From assembly GCF_000519325.1 (NCBI RefSeq), contig NZ_KI912613.1, forward strand, positions 3,925,859 to 3,989,858: a stretch of 64,000 bases of DNA, written 5' to 3'. A program made the position numbers and the translations under genes. The stretch is from Patulibacter minatonensis DSM 18081. GTDB taxonomy: Bacteria > Actinomycetota > Thermoleophilia > Solirubrobacterales > Solirubrobacteraceae. The notes below the pieces were generated by a model. The model was not told the DNA's origin. It saw nothing but the letters and a program-made list of their open reading frames with translations, and made no database searches. Numbering within the stretch: position 1 is the stretch's first letter; every line of letters starts with the position of its first letter. This document shows, in pieces, positions 28,829 to 38,213 of the stretch.

Positions 28829-29296
28829 ATGGCCATCATCACCGCCGGAAGCGCGGTCCCGCCGATCACCCTCAAGAACGAGGACGGCAGCGACTTCACG
28901 CAGGAGGACCTCAAGGGCCGGACGACCGTCCTCGTCTTCTACCCCTTCGCGTTCTCGCCGGTCTGCACCGACCAGCTCCAGGTCTACGAGGAGCTGCTGC
29001 CGGAGCTCGAGCAGCAGAACGCCGTGATGTACGCGGTGTCGACCGACGCGTCGTTCTCGCAGATCGCGTTCAAGGAGAAGCTCGGCGTCACGATCGGGCA
29101 GCTCTCCGACTTCGAGCCGAAGGGCGACGCGTCCCGTGCGCTCGGCGCGTACTTCGAGCCGGCCGGCATGACGAACCGCGCGCTGGTCGTCGTCGGGCCC
29201 GACGGTGCGGTCGCGTGGAGCCACCTCGCGTCGTCGCCGGGCGAGCTGCCGGGCGTCGACAAGGTCCGCGAGGGCCTCGCGGCCGTCGCGGGCTGA
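28829..29296 (+). CDS. 1-Cys peroxiredoxin, AhpE-like
   Basis: 155 residues. The peroxidatic motif is FYPFAFSPVCTDQL with C46, the only cysteine in the protein, so the oxidised sulfenic acid must be reduced by another thiol. The short form and the PFAFSPVC context fit AhpE or Bcp-type enzymes of actinobacteria, which detoxify peroxides in the cytoplasm. A DsbA-like CPRC protein is encoded 16 bases downstream and is a natural candidate partner. Confidence 0.9.
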   Translation: MAIITAGSAVPPITLKNEDGSDFTQEDLKGRTTVLVFYPFAFSPVCTDQLQVYEELLPELEQQNAVMYAVSTDASFSQIAFKEKLGVTIGQLSDFEPKGDASRALGAYFEPAGMTNRALVVVGPDGAVAWSHLASSPGELPGVDKVREGLAAVAG

Positions 29297-29312
29297 GCAG
29301 CCCGTCCCCTCG

Positions 29313-29810
29313 ATGGCCGGCGCCCCCGACCCCGATCCACCCGGGCCGCACGTCTGCGGCCCGCAGGACGCACCGCCGGTGCTGCTCTTCGGGGACGCGA
29401 CGTGCCCCCGGTGCCAGCAGGCGGTGCTCCGGCTCCGGTCGGCCCCTGTCCGCCTGACCTGGCGCCACCTGGTGCTGCGGGCGCGCGGGCCGCGGCCGCG
29501 GGCGCTCGCCGGCGCGCTGGAGGCCGCGGGGCGGCAGGACGCGTTCTGGCCGTTCCTCGACGCCGTCGTCGCCGCGCCGGGGCGGACGGACGACCCGGAC
29601 CTCTGGGAGCTCGCCCGGACGCTCGAGATCGACGTCGCGCGCTTCGACGTCGACCGCCGGGACGAGCGGGCGGCCGCGGTGATCGCGGCCGACCTCGCGG
29701 ACGGGCTCCGGGCCGGCGCCGTGGGGACCCCGGCGATCGTGCTGGACGGCGTCGTCGAGCACGGCGTGCCCGACGACGCCTGGATCGCGGCGCTGCTGCA
29801 GCGCGCCTGA
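29313..29810 (+). CDS. DsbA/thioredoxin-fold protein with CPRC active site
   Basis: 165 residues. ATCPRCQQAV carries the redox pair C31/C34, and GTPAIVLDG (about residue 140) is the cis-proline loop with the usual helical insertion between. This is the DSBA-like layout. There is no signal peptide: the first 20 residues are Pro-rich with one more Cys (C15), so it should be cytoplasmic. Co-transcription with the 1-Cys peroxiredoxin suggests it recycles that enzyme or handles a related thiol. Confidence 0.8.
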   Translation: MAGAPDPDPPGPHVCGPQDAPPVLLFGDATCPRCQQAVLRLRSAPVRLTWRHLVLRARGPRPRALAGALEAAGRQDAFWPFLDAVVAAPGRTDDPDLWELARTLEIDVARFDVDRRDERAAAVIAADLADGLRAGAVGTPAIVLDGVVEHGVPDDAWIAALLQRA

Positions 29811-29869
29811 GCGGCGCCCCGGGTCCACGGCGGGACGGGGGCCGGGTCGGCGCCCGTCGGTGCGGCGCC

Positions 29870-30031
29870 GGGCAACGCGAACGGCTCACGCTCCAGAGCG
29901 TCGGCGCCACGATCCGCCCGACCGCCGGGCAGCAGGTCCACGCCTCCGTGGGGCAGAGCTCGGGCGTGCCGCTCACCGTCGTCGGGCCGCTCGGCACGGT
30001 GCTGTTCTCCGTCGCCCACGTCGACCCGTAG
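29870..30031 (+). pseudogene. gene-like 3' fragment without a start
   Basis: The frame ending with TAG at 30029-30031 reads RLTLQSVGATIRPTAG, then SSGVPLTVVGPLGTVLFSVAHVDP, with every third base G or C, as in real genes here. Upstream the frame becomes Arg-rich and runs into the preceding gene region without a usable start. It could be the remnant of a decayed gene or a short coding exon-like piece whose start I cannot see. No family recognised. Confidence 0.3.
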
Positions 30032-30109
30032 GCCGCAAGCGTCCTCGGCGTCCGGCGCAGGGGACACCTGCAGGGCGCGGGCCGCCACGACGTTGCGGTC
30101 CGCGCCCGG

Positions 30110-31237
30110 TCAGCCGCGCCGCAGGCGCTCGCGCAGCCGCAGCACGCCGAAGACCAACAGCACGGCGAGCGCGATGCCCGGGAAGAGCAGGAGCCACGCC
30201 GCGCCGCCCGGCGCGTCCTCCAGGGTGCTGTCGCCGGTCTTCGCCGTCACGAGGGCGCTCGGAAGCGGGCCGCGGGCGAAGTTCTCCACCGTCTCGTACG
30301 GGTAGTCCGTCGACGCGCGGAAGAGCCGGTCGCTCACGCCCTCGCGGAAGTGCACGTCGGAGGTGATCGCCTTCGGGTCGCTGCTGGCGATGCCCAGCCG
30401 CGTGAGGTACCGGCCGCGGACCAGCGACCGCACCTCCGCGGGCGGCGCCGGGCGCAGGGCGGAGACGAAGCCCGCGAAGTACGTGTTGAACCCCGTCGCG
30501 ACGACCCGGTGCTCACCGGCGACGTAGAGCTGGACGTCGACCGGGCGCTGCGACACCGCGCTCAGCCGCAGCGGGTAGACCAGCGAGCGGGCCGCGAACG
30601 ACACGCGGAGCGGGCTCAGGGTTCCCGTGTCGCCCCGCACGCGGTCGGCGAGACGGATCGCGACGAACGCCCAGCCGCGGGCGACGTAGTCCCGCAGCAC
30701 CGGCTCGGCGGCGGCCGGCGTCGCGTAGCCGCCGCGGTTCAGCCAGCGCCGCAACGCGCCGGCGTCCCCGGCCCGCAGGCGGGACACGTCGTAGTCGCCG
30801 ATCCGCTCCCGCGAGAGGACCGACACGCCGCCCCGCGGAGCCCCTGCGGTCGCGCCGTCGCCGTCCCCGGAGCGCTGGACGACGATCGGGCGGGTGGCGA
30901 GCTCCAGGTCCTGGAAGACCGACTTCTGGTCCTCCGCGACCGCCGAGACGGTCGGGGTCGCCGGCACCGGCAGCAGCACCGCCGGCCGCCGGGGGCCGGA
31001 GGACGGGTCGTCCGGCGCCGCGAGGTCGAGGCCCAGGACGATCTCCTCGCGGCCGTCCTGCAGCGAGAGCAGCGCCCGCTCGGTGCCGACCTTGGAGCCG
31101 TAGGCGATCCCGCACGCACACGCGCCGGCGGGGCGTGCCGCGGCCAGCACGGCGGTCAGCGCGAGCGCGAGCAGGAGCACGCCCAGCGCTCCCGTCACGG
31201 ACCGACGGCGAGCTGGTGCGGGGAACGAGCGGAGCAC
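30110..31237 (-). CDS. DUF2330-like secreted, membrane-anchored protein
   Basis: 375 residues from GTG at 31237. A signal peptide ([22 protein letters not shown]) leads to CACG, the Cys-rich entry of DUF2330 proteins. The ectodomain has [14 protein letters not shown] and LNRGGYATP, then [14 protein letters not shown], which are DUF2330-type segments. A C-terminal helix ([21 protein letters not shown]) with RLRERLRRG anchors it. The GTG at 31261 is also in frame, but a TACGAT box at 31246-31251 lies between them, eight bases before 31237, favouring the shorter start. Function unknown; probably surface exposed. Confidence 0.8.
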   Translation of the reverse strand: MLRSFPAPARRRSVTGALGVLLLALALTAVLAAARPAGACACGIAYGSKVGTERALLSLQDGREEIVLGLDLAAPDDPSSGPRRPAVLLPVPATPTVSAVAEDQKSVFQDLELATRPIVVQRSGDGDGATAGAPRGGVSVLSRERIGDYDVSRLRAGDAGALRRWLNRGGYATPAAAEPVLRDYVARGWAFVAIRLADRVRGDTGTLSPLRVSFAARSLVYPLRLSAVSQRPVDVQLYVAGEHRVVATGFNTYFAGFVSALRPAPPAEVRSLVRGRYLTRLGIASSDPKAITSDVHFREGVSDRLFRASTDYPYETVENFARGPLPSALVTAKTGDSTLEDAPGGAAWLLLFPGIALAVLLVFGVLRLRERLRRG

Positions 31238-31245
31238 GGGCGGCG

Positions 31246-31251
31246 ATCGTA
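31246..31251 (-). promoter_or_regulatory. -10 box of the DUF2330-like gene
   Basis: Minus-strand TACGAT, eight bases before the GTG at 31237. Confidence 0.45.
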
Positions 31252-31362
31252 CCCGCGGCACCCCGGGCGGGGGAGCTCCCCGATGCGGGGTCCGCCGCGG
31301 GACCGCAGAGTGGCCGTGACGGCTCCGCCATCCGGGCGGCCGCGCCGACCCCGAGGACCCCG

Positions 31363-32118
31363 ATGCCGCTCCGCACGAAGCTCCGCCGTCCGACGCCCGC
31401 CATGGTCGTCGCCTGCGTCGCGCTCTCCGTCGCCCTCGGCGGGACGAGCTACGCCGCCGTCGCGCTGCCGAGGAACAGCGTCGGCACCGCGCAGCTGCGC
31501 CCGTCGGCCGTGTCGGTCGCGAAGGTGAAGGACGGGGCGATCACGACGGCGAAGGTCAAGGACGGGTCGCTCCTGCGACGCGACTTCAAGGCGGGCGAGC
31601 TGCCCGCGGGCGGCGTCGGTCCGGCCGGGCCGACGGGACCGCAGGGCCCGGCGGGCACGGGGGCGGCGGGCGCGCCCGGTGCACGCGGACCGGCGGGGGA
31701 GGCCGGAGCGGCGGGCCCGCCCGGTGCTCCTGGCGCGGCGGGGCCGCGCGGCGAGGCGGGCCCCGCGGGCGACCCCGGTGCGACGGGCGAGAAGGGCGAC
31801 CGCGGGCCCACCGGGGCGCTGGGCGCGGTGACCGTCCGCTACTCCCGCGCGACGGCGGACCTGCCCGACGGCCAGCGACAGGCGTACGACGCGACGTGCC
31901 CCGCAGGCCAGCAGGGGGTCGCCGGCGGCTTCCGGGGTGACCTGAACGTCCCGGAGGCCACCGTCGTCGTCTCCTCCCGGCCCGCGGGGCCGAACACCGT
32001 GGACGTCGTCGACGGAGAGCGCTTCGTCGGGTGGCGCGTCAGCGTCTATAACCCGCCCGGTGGTGTCACGACCGGCGTCCGCCCCGAGGTCTGGGTCGCC
32101 TGCGCCACCGCGCCGTAG
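31363..32118 (+). CDS. secreted collagen-repeat protein
   Basis: 251 residues. A signal or anchor segment ([21 protein letters not shown]) is followed by [17 protein letters not shown] and two [18 protein letters not shown] units, then about 23 Gly-X-Y triplets ([13 protein letters not shown] onward, roughly residues 87-157), and a C-terminal beta-type domain with two Cys ([23 protein letters not shown]) that may form a disulfide. Collagen-like bacterial proteins make triple helices on the cell surface. The N-terminal 'LPRNSVG..qL' module recurs in Solirubrobacterales proteins, from memory. GAGG at 31353-31356 is a fair ribosome site. Confidence 0.85.
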   Translation: MPLRTKLRRPTPAMVVACVALSVALGGTSYAAVALPRNSVGTAQLRPSAVSVAKVKDGAITTAKVKDGSLLRRDFKAGELPAGGVGPAGPTGPQGPAGTGAAGAPGARGPAGEAGAAGPPGAPGAAGPRGEAGPAGDPGATGEKGDRGPTGALGAVTVRYSRATADLPDGQRQAYDATCPAGQQGVAGGFRGDLNVPEATVVVSSRPAGPNTVDVVDGERFVGWRVSVYNPPGGVTTGVRPEVWVACATAP

Positions 32119-32167
32119 CGGGCGGGGCGGCCCCGGGGCCATCGCCCGTGCACGCCGCACGTTCCGT

Positions 32168-32173
32168 TAGGCT
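32168..32173 (+). promoter_or_regulatory. -10 box of pnp
   Basis: TAGGCT followed by a leader of roughly 65 bases. Unlike the leaderless genes, pnp has a real 5' untranslated region with a hairpin and a Shine-Dalgarno sequence. Confidence 0.4.
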
Positions 32174-32203
32174 CGATCCGTTCGGAACGACGAGAATCAA
32201 GAG

Positions 32204-32228
32204 GCGCGCCAGATCCGATGGGGCGCGC
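32204..32228 (+). promoter_or_regulatory. leader hairpin of pnp
   Basis: A perfect 7-bp stem GCGCGCC/GGCGCGC with an 11-base loop lies just before the GAGG ribosome site (32234-32237). In other bacteria a leader stem is the target for PNPase autoregulation; here the role is inferred from position only. Confidence 0.35.
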
Positions 32229-32244
32229 AGACGAGGAACGACAT

Positions 32245-34539
32245 ATGAGTCACGACGACGTGACGACGGTGTCCGTGGAGATCTCCGGCCAGGAGATCAC
32301 CTTCGAGACCGGCAAGCTCGCCAAGCAGGCTTCCGGCGCGGTCACCGTCAGGCAGGGCGACACCGTCGTCCTCTGCACGGCCTCCATGGGCCGCCTGAAG
32401 GACTTCGACTTCCTGCCCCTGACGGTCGACGTCGAGGAGCGCTCCTACGCCGCGGGCAAGATCCCCGGCTCGTTCTTCAAGCGCGAGGGCAAGGCCGGCG
32501 AGAAGGCGACGCTGACGGCGCGCATGATCGACCGCCCGATCCGGCCGCTGCTGCCGAAGAACTGGCGCTTCGAGACGCAGGTCGTCGCGCTCCCGATCTC
32601 GGTGGACCACGTCCACCCGTACGACATCCTCGCGATGAACGGCGCGTCCGCCGCGCTGACGCTGTCCTCGATCCCGCTGCCGGAGCCGATCGGCGCCGTC
32701 CGCATCGGCAAGATCGACGGCACGATCGTCGTCAACCCGCCCGAGGAGTCGCTGCTCGAGAGCGGCAACAGCGACCTCGACCTCATCGTCGCCGGCACCG
32801 CCGACGCGATCCTCATGGTCGAGGCCGGCGCGAACGTCATCCCCGAGGCCGAGATCCTCGACGCGCTGGACATCGCCCACGGCGAGATCCAGAAGCTCGT
32901 CGCCGCCCAGCTCGAGCTGCGCAAGAAGGCCGGCAAGGACAAGGTCGCGCACGAGGCCCCGAGCCTCGACACCAAGCTGCTGGCGAAGGTCAAGCGCGCC
33001 CACGGCAAGAAGATCGAGAAGGCGACCCAGGTCACCGACAAGCTCGAGCGCCAGGACGCGACGGAGGCCGCCAAGCAGGCCGCCTACGACGCGTACGTCG
33101 ACGAGGACACCCCCGCGGACGAGGCGAAGGCCGTCAAGGCCGTCGTCGACGCGCTCGAGAAGGCCGCGATCCGCGACCGCATCGCCGTCCAGAAGGTCCG
33201 CCCCGACGGCCGCGCCTCGACCGAGATCCGCCAGATCACGATCGAGACCGGCACCGCGCCGCGCACCCACGGCTCCGCCCTCTTCACCCGCGGCGAGACG
33301 CAGGCCCTGTCGGTCGTCTCCCTCGGCACGCTGAAGGAGGAGATGCGGCTCGACACCCTCGGGCTCGAGACCAACCGCTACTACTGGCACCACTACAACT
33401 TCCCGCCGTTCTCCGTCGGCGAGGCGGGTCGCCTGGGCGGCCCGAAGCGTCGCGACATCGGTCACGGCGCCCTGGCCGAGCGCGCGCTCGTGCCGGTGGT
33501 CCCCTCCATCGAGGACTTCCCGTACACGATCCGCGTCGTGTCGGACATCCTCGAGTCCAACGGCTCCTCGTCGATGGCGTCGGTCTGCGGCTCGTCGCTG
33601 TCCCTGATGGCCGCCGGCGTGCCGATCGAGGCCCCGGTCGCGGGCATCGCCATGGGCCTGATCAAGGAGGGCGACGACTACATCGTCCTCACCGACATCG
33701 CCGGCGTCGAGGACCACCTCGGCGACATGGACTTCAAGGTCGCGGGCACCGAGGAGGGCATCACCGCCCTCCAGATGGACATCAAGATCACGGGCGTCAC
33801 GTTCGAGATCCTGCGCGACGCCCTGGCCCAGGCCAAGGAGGCGCGCCTCGAGATCCTCGGCAAGATGAAGGACGTCATCGACGGCCCGAACGCCGAGCTC
33901 TCGCTGTACGCGCCGCGCATCCTGTCGCTGAAGATCGATCCCGAGAAGATCGGCATGGTCATCGGCAAGGGCGGCGAGACGATCCGCGGCCTGCAGGAGG
34001 AGTTCGAGGCCCAGATCGACATCTCCGACGACGGCACGATCAACGTCTACTCGTCCTCGGGCGAGAAGGGCGACGCCCTCGTGGCCCGCCTGTCGGCGAT
34101 GACCCGCGACGTGGCGCTCGGCGACGAGTTCGACGGCAAGGTCGTCAAGACGACGACGTTCGGCGCGTTCGTCGAGCTCATCAAGGGCACCGACGGCCTG
34201 CTGCACATCTCCAACGTGTCGCCGGGCAAGCGCGTCGACACGGTCGAGGAGGTCCTCTCGCAGGGCGACGTCATCAAGGTGCGCGTCGCCGAGCTCGACC
34301 GCGAGCGCGGCCGCGTCGGCCTGCGCCTGTCGGACGACCCGGAGATCGCCGGCAAGACCGCCGAGGAGCTCAAGGACCTGAAGAAGTCCGGCGGCCCGCG
34401 TGGTGGTGGCGGCGGTGGCGATCGCCCGCCCCGCCGCGACGGCGAGGGCGGCGGCCGTCCGCCGCGCCGCGACCGCGACCCGGAGGCCAGCGACCGCCCG
34501 CCGCGTCGTCGCCGCGAGCGCTCCGGCGGCCGGGACTAG
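32245..34539 (+). CDS. pnp: polynucleotide phosphorylase
   Basis: 764 residues from ATG 32245, chosen for GAGGAACGAC seven bases upstream; an in-frame ATG at 32218 lies inside the hairpin. It has two RNase PH domains (TGKLAKQASGAV onward, and RPDGRASTEIRQI from about 325), a KH domain (MVIGKGGETIRGLQEEF, about 570) and an S1 domain (FGAFVELIKGTDGLLHISNV, about 640). It phosphorolyses RNA 3'-5' and can add tails. The last 55 residues are an Arg/Gly/Pro-rich RNA-binding tail, as in actinobacterial GPSI. Next to the M16 protease, as in Gram-positives. Confidence 0.97.
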   Translation: MSHDDVTTVSVEISGQEITFETGKLAKQASGAVTVRQGDTVVLCTASMGRLKDFDFLPLTVDVEERSYAAGKIPGSFFKREGKAGEKATLTARMIDRPIRPLLPKNWRFETQVVALPISVDHVHPYDILAMNGASAALTLSSIPLPEPIGAVRIGKIDGTIVVNPPEESLLESGNSDLDLIVAGTADAILMVEAGANVIPEAEILDALDIAHGEIQKLVAAQLELRKKAGKDKVAHEAPSLDTKLLAKVKRAHGKKIEKATQVTDKLERQDATEAAKQAAYDAYVDEDTPADEAKAVKAVVDALEKAAIRDRIAVQKVRPDGRASTEIRQITIETGTAPRTHGSALFTRGETQALSVVSLGTLKEEMRLDTLGLETNRYYWHHYNFPPFSVGEAGRLGGPKRRDIGHGALAERALVPVVPSIEDFPYTIRVVSDILESNGSSSMASVCGSSLSLMAAGVPIEAPVAGIAMGLIKEGDDYIVLTDIAGVEDHLGDMDFKVAGTEEGITALQMDIKITGVTFEILRDALAQAKEARLEILGKMKDVIDGPNAELSLYAPRILSLKIDPEKIGMVIGKGGETIRGLQEEFEAQIDISDDGTINVYSSSGEKGDALVARLSAMTRDVALGDEFDGKVVKTTTFGAFVELIKGTDGLLHISNVSPGKRVDTVEEVLSQGDVIKVRVAELDRERGRVGLRLSDDPEIAGKTAEELKDLKKSGGPRGGGGGGDRPPRRDGEGGGRPPRRDRDPEASDRPPRRRRERSGGRD

Positions 34540-34552
34540 TCCCATCGCCTCC

Positions 34553-35872
34553 GTGCCGGACCAGCACGCCGAGGGCGACCCGACGGAGCCGCGCGTCACG
34601 CGGCTCCCGTCGGGCGTCACGGTGGTCTCCGAGACGATCCCGTCCGCCCTCTCGGTCGCGACGGGGGTCTGGATCGGCACGGGCGCCCGCCACGAGCGGG
34701 ACGCGGAGGCCGGGCGCGCGCACCTCCTGGAGCACATGCTGTTCCGGGGGACGCGGTCCTACACGTCCGCCGAGGTCGACCAGCGCTTCGACGCGCTGGG
34801 CGGCGACCTGAACGCGGCGACGAGCCGCGACGAGACCGCGGTCGTCGCCCGCGTCCTCGCCGACGAGCTGCCGGGCGCGTTCCCGATGCTCGGCGAGATG
34901 GTCGCCGCACCGCTGCTCCGCGACGACGACCTGGCGCTCGAGCGCAAGATCGTCCTCGAGGAGATCTCGATGATCGACGACGACCCGGAGGAGCTCGTCT
35001 TCGAGCTGCTGCCGACCGCCGTCTTCGGGGAGCACGCCCTCGGGCGCCCCGTCATCGGCACCCCGGAGGTCGTCGCCGGCACCGACGGCGACACGCTGCG
35101 GGACTTCTACGCCGGCCGGTACCGGCCGGGACGCATCGTCGTCGCCGCGGCCGGCGCCGTCGATCACGGCCGGCTCTGCGAGCTCGCGAGCGTCGCCGTC
35201 CCGACCGACCCCGGGCCGGACCGTCCCGAGGACGACAACGACCCCGGCGTCGCCCCGCCGACCGCGCCCCGCGTGATCTTCCGGCGGCGCGACACCGAGC
35301 AGGTCCAGGTCGCGATCGCCGGTCGCGGGCCGGGCATGGGCGACGACCGCCGCTACACGCTGCGGGTCCTCGACACGATCCTCGGCGGCACGCCGTCGTC
35401 CCGGCTGTTCCGCGCCGTCCGCGAGGACCGCGGTCTCGCCTACGCGGTGGCGACGTTCGACGACCAGCACCGCGGCGGCGGGATGGCCGGGGTCTACCTC
35501 GGCACCCGTGCGGAGAACCTCGCGGAGGCCCTGACGATCGTCGCCGAGGAGCTCGCGCGGATCGCACGGGAGCCCGTCGACGAGGACGAGCTGACCCGGG
35601 CCAAGCAGAACGCGCGTGCCCGGCTGCTCCTGGGGCTCGAGTCGACGCAGGCCCGCATGCACGTGCTGGGCCGCGCGGTCCTCCACGGGCTGGAGCTGCG
35701 CTCGCCGCACGACGTCGCCGAACGGATCGACGCCGTCACCGCCGAGGACGTCCGCGCGCTCGCCGCCGACCTCTACGCGCCGGAGGGCCTCGCGGCCGCC
35801 GGCGTCGGGCCCGACGAGGACGCGTTCCGCGCGGCGCTCGCCCCGGTCGCCGGGCACCTGCCCGGGGCCTGA
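34553..35872 (+). CDS. M16 family zinc peptidase
   Basis: 439 residues from GTG, 13 bases after pnp. The inverted zinc motif HLLEH (HxxEH) is near residue 62, with the third ligand Glu in the KIVLEEISM segment, so the N-terminal half is catalytic; the C-terminal half (RYTLRVLDTILGGTPSSRLFRAVREDRGLAYAV) is the second M16 domain with the R/Y substrate pair. It resembles YmxG/MlpA-type processing peptidases, usually encoded after pnp. No signal peptide. Physiological substrate unknown. Confidence 0.92.
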   Translation: MPDQHAEGDPTEPRVTRLPSGVTVVSETIPSALSVATGVWIGTGARHERDAEAGRAHLLEHMLFRGTRSYTSAEVDQRFDALGGDLNAATSRDETAVVARVLADELPGAFPMLGEMVAAPLLRDDDLALERKIVLEEISMIDDDPEELVFELLPTAVFGEHALGRPVIGTPEVVAGTDGDTLRDFYAGRYRPGRIVVAAAGAVDHGRLCELASVAVPTDPGPDRPEDDNDPGVAPPTAPRVIFRRRDTEQVQVAIAGRGPGMGDDRRYTLRVLDTILGGTPSSRLFRAVREDRGLAYAVATFDDQHRGGGMAGVYLGTRAENLAEALTIVAEELARIAREPVDEDELTRAKQNARARLLLGLESTQARMHVLGRAVLHGLELRSPHDVAERIDAVTAEDVRALAADLYAPEGLAAAGVGPDEDAFRAALAPVAGHLPGA

Positions 35873-35880
35873 CACGAGCG

Positions 35881-35904
35881 GACCCTGCCCGCGCCTGCAG
35901 GGTC
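35881..35904. terminator. hairpin between the M16 peptidase and the convergent membrane protein gene
   Basis: A perfect 8-bp stem GACCCTGC/GCAGGGTC with an 8-base loop, eight bases after the peptidase stop. Suited to stop transcription from both sides; no T-run. Confidence 0.5.
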
Positions 35905-35954
35905 GCCCCTCGGCTGAGGCGTCCGGCGCTCCCGGCCCGCGCCGGCGCGGGGGC

Positions 35955-38006
35955 TCAGCGGCCGGAGCCGGGCTGCAGGCGCGAGACCGTGATGAGGTCC
36001 GTGGTCGTGTCGTGCGACCGCGGGGCGCCGCCCACGCGGTGGTCGATCTGCGTGATCGGCAACTCGACGGTGCCGACGCTCACGGGCAGCACGTCCTTCG
36101 GGTCCGACGCGATCCCGAACTGCGGCACGTTCGACGTCACGAGGTACACGGGGCGCCGTCGCGCCACCCGGCCGAGCCACCGCGAGAGCCGCGGGTCGTC
36201 GAGCGTCGCCACGCGCTCCTGCCCCGCGCGCCGGGCCGTCGCGAGCATCAGCACCTGCCGGTCCTGACGGAGTGCGAGCGCCGGGCCGAGCATGCCCCAG
36301 GCGGTGTACCCCGGCCCCATGATCACGAGCGGATCCCGCCCTCGCAGCAGGGCGTCGATGCGTTGCACCCGGGCGGGGACGCCGTCGAACTCGGTCGTCG
36401 TGACCGCCTGCCGGGCGTCGGAGAGCGACAGGCCGAGCGCGAGGACGGCGACGAGCGGGGCGGCCACCGCGGCCGCGCGCCCGGGACGCCCGGCGCCGCG
36501 GAGCCCCCACGCGACGGCGACGGCGACGCCCGCGAGCGCCGCCGTGACGGGCAGCGCGACGGGCAGGTAGCGCCGGGCCGTCCAGTACTCGTCGGGCAGG
36601 AGGACCTGCGGGTCGCGGGCGACGAGCGCGAGCGCGACGCCCGCGAGCGCGAGGAGCGGGACGACGGGGACGAGCCTGCGCCGGTCCGCGGGCGGCGCCA
36701 GGAGCAGCGCCCCGAGCCCGACACCGGCGAGGAGCACGCCCGGTCGCGTGGCGTAGCGCCCGAAGATCTCGAGGCCGAGGGACGGCGGATGGACGACCAT
36801 CACGACGGTCCCGAGCCCGACGACCACGGCCGCCGCGCGGAGCACCACCGGGCGGTCGACGACGCGGCCGAGCACCACGGCGCCCCGTGCCTGCCAGGCG
36901 GCGGGGACGGCGGTGCCGAGCGCCGAGGCCCCGACGGCCAGGACCGCGAGGCCGATCACGATCGCGGTGGGGGAGACGCCCCCGAGCACGTAGCCGATGG
37001 TCTCCTTCGTGTACGCCTCGGACGCCGTCAGCGCCCGCAGCGCGGCAACGACGACCAGCGGTCCGAGCCCGGCGACGAACGCCCGGGCGGCGCGGCGGTC
37101 GACCGACGCGAGGAGCAAGGTGACGAGCGGGGCGACGACGAGCAGCGGCCAGGCGTCCGGACGCGCCAGCGGCGCGGCCCCGAGGGCGGCGCCGGCGAGG
37201 ACCGCGACCCGGGGCCCGGCCCCACGCAACGCGGCCGCGGCGGCGAGCCCGGCCGTCAGCAGCACGACGCCCGACGGGACCTCGGTCATCGGATAGCGGG
37301 AGAAGTAGATCAGCGCCGCGTTGCCGGCCAGGAGGGCCCCGGCGGCGAGCGATGCGGCGGCGCGGAGTCCCGGACGGACGAGCAGGGCCGCCGCCCCGGC
37401 CGCCAGGAGCACCAGCACGGCGCCCAGCAGCGTGATCACCCACTGCCCGGCGCCGCCGGTCACCGTGCCGCCGCCGGCCATCGCCGCCGGGGTCAGGTGG
37501 TAGCCGTGCGGCACGACGCTCGTCGTCGCGCCGTGGTGGGTGTCTCGCACGAAGAACCCCGGCAGCGGACGCCGCTCGTCGGCGCCGATCTGCTCCGGGG
37601 CCAGGCGGGCGGTCGCCTCGCGGGCGTCGCGGTCGAGCGTCAGCTCCAGGCCGCCGTCCCGCTGGAGGTGCTCCGACGTCATCACGTAGAAGCCGGCGTC
37701 CCGACCGCCGAGGTCGAACGCGTACGCCGGGATCGAGGCCGCCGCGGCGCCGGCGAGCGCGAGCAGGACCACCGGGAGCGCGGCGACGCGTCGCGCCCGA
37801 CCACCACCGGCGGACGCGACGACGGTCAGGAGCAGACCGACCGCCGCGACCCCCACCGTGCCGAACAGGTCCGCGTCGGCGAGCGCGAGCAGCGGCACGG
37901 CGGCCACGAGGAACCCGGTGCCGACGGCCACCCCGCCGCGCGCGGGCCACGGCAGGCGACCGGTCGCCGCCCCGACCAGACCGTGCCCCGCGACGCCGAG
38001 GAGCAC
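35955..38006 (-). CDS. multi-span membrane protein, GT-C glycosyltransferase-like
   Basis: 683 residues from GTG 38006, with about a dozen hydrophobic segments. The first outer loop carries GGRDAGFYVMTSEHLQ, the acidic loop motif typical of GT-C enzymes that use lipid-linked sugars (GT39/ArnT relatives). The C-terminal 150 residues are soluble. The frame stays coding-like upstream to about 38150, including another hydrophobic helix (WAVAVAALLVAALSALG), but has no ATG/GTG/TTG there; the preceding stop is at 38163-38165. The true start may be a near-cognate such as ATC 38150. Sugar donor and acceptor unknown. Confidence 0.7.
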   Translation of the reverse strand: MLLGVAGHGLVGAATGRLPWPARGGVAVGTGFLVAAVPLLALADADLFGTVGVAAVGLLLTVVASAGGGRARRVAALPVVLLALAGAAAASIPAYAFDLGGRDAGFYVMTSEHLQRDGGLELTLDRDAREATARLAPEQIGADERRPLPGFFVRDTHHGATTSVVPHGYHLTPAAMAGGGTVTGGAGQWVITLLGAVLVLLAAGAAALLVRPGLRAAASLAAGALLAGNAALIYFSRYPMTEVPSGVVLLTAGLAAAAALRGAGPRVAVLAGAALGAAPLARPDAWPLLVVAPLVTLLLASVDRRAARAFVAGLGPLVVVAALRALTASEAYTKETIGYVLGGVSPTAIVIGLAVLAVGASALGTAVPAAWQARGAVVLGRVVDRPVVLRAAAVVVGLGTVVMVVHPPSLGLEIFGRYATRPGVLLAGVGLGALLLAPPADRRRLVPVVPLLALAGVALALVARDPQVLLPDEYWTARRYLPVALPVTAALAGVAVAVAWGLRGAGRPGRAAAVAAPLVAVLALGLSLSDARQAVTTTEFDGVPARVQRIDALLRGRDPLVIMGPGYTAWGMLGPALALRQDRQVLMLATARRAGQERVATLDDPRLSRWLGRVARRRPVYLVTSNVPQFGIASDPKDVLPVSVGTVELPITQIDHRVGGAPRSHDTTTDLITVSRLQPGSGR

Positions 38007-38213
38007 CGCGACGGCGGCCGCGCCGAGCGGGCGGACCGGCCCGAGCGCCGAGAGCGCCGCGACCAGGAGGGCCGCGACCGCGACGGCCCAGGTCGGCCGG
38101 GAGACGCCCGCGAGTCGGCGGGCGGAGTCGATGAGAGGGCGCTCCGCGATGGCGGAAGTGAATCAGGAGCACGGGGCGGCGGGGCGCGGACCCGAAGTGC
38201 GACGATGATCGGC

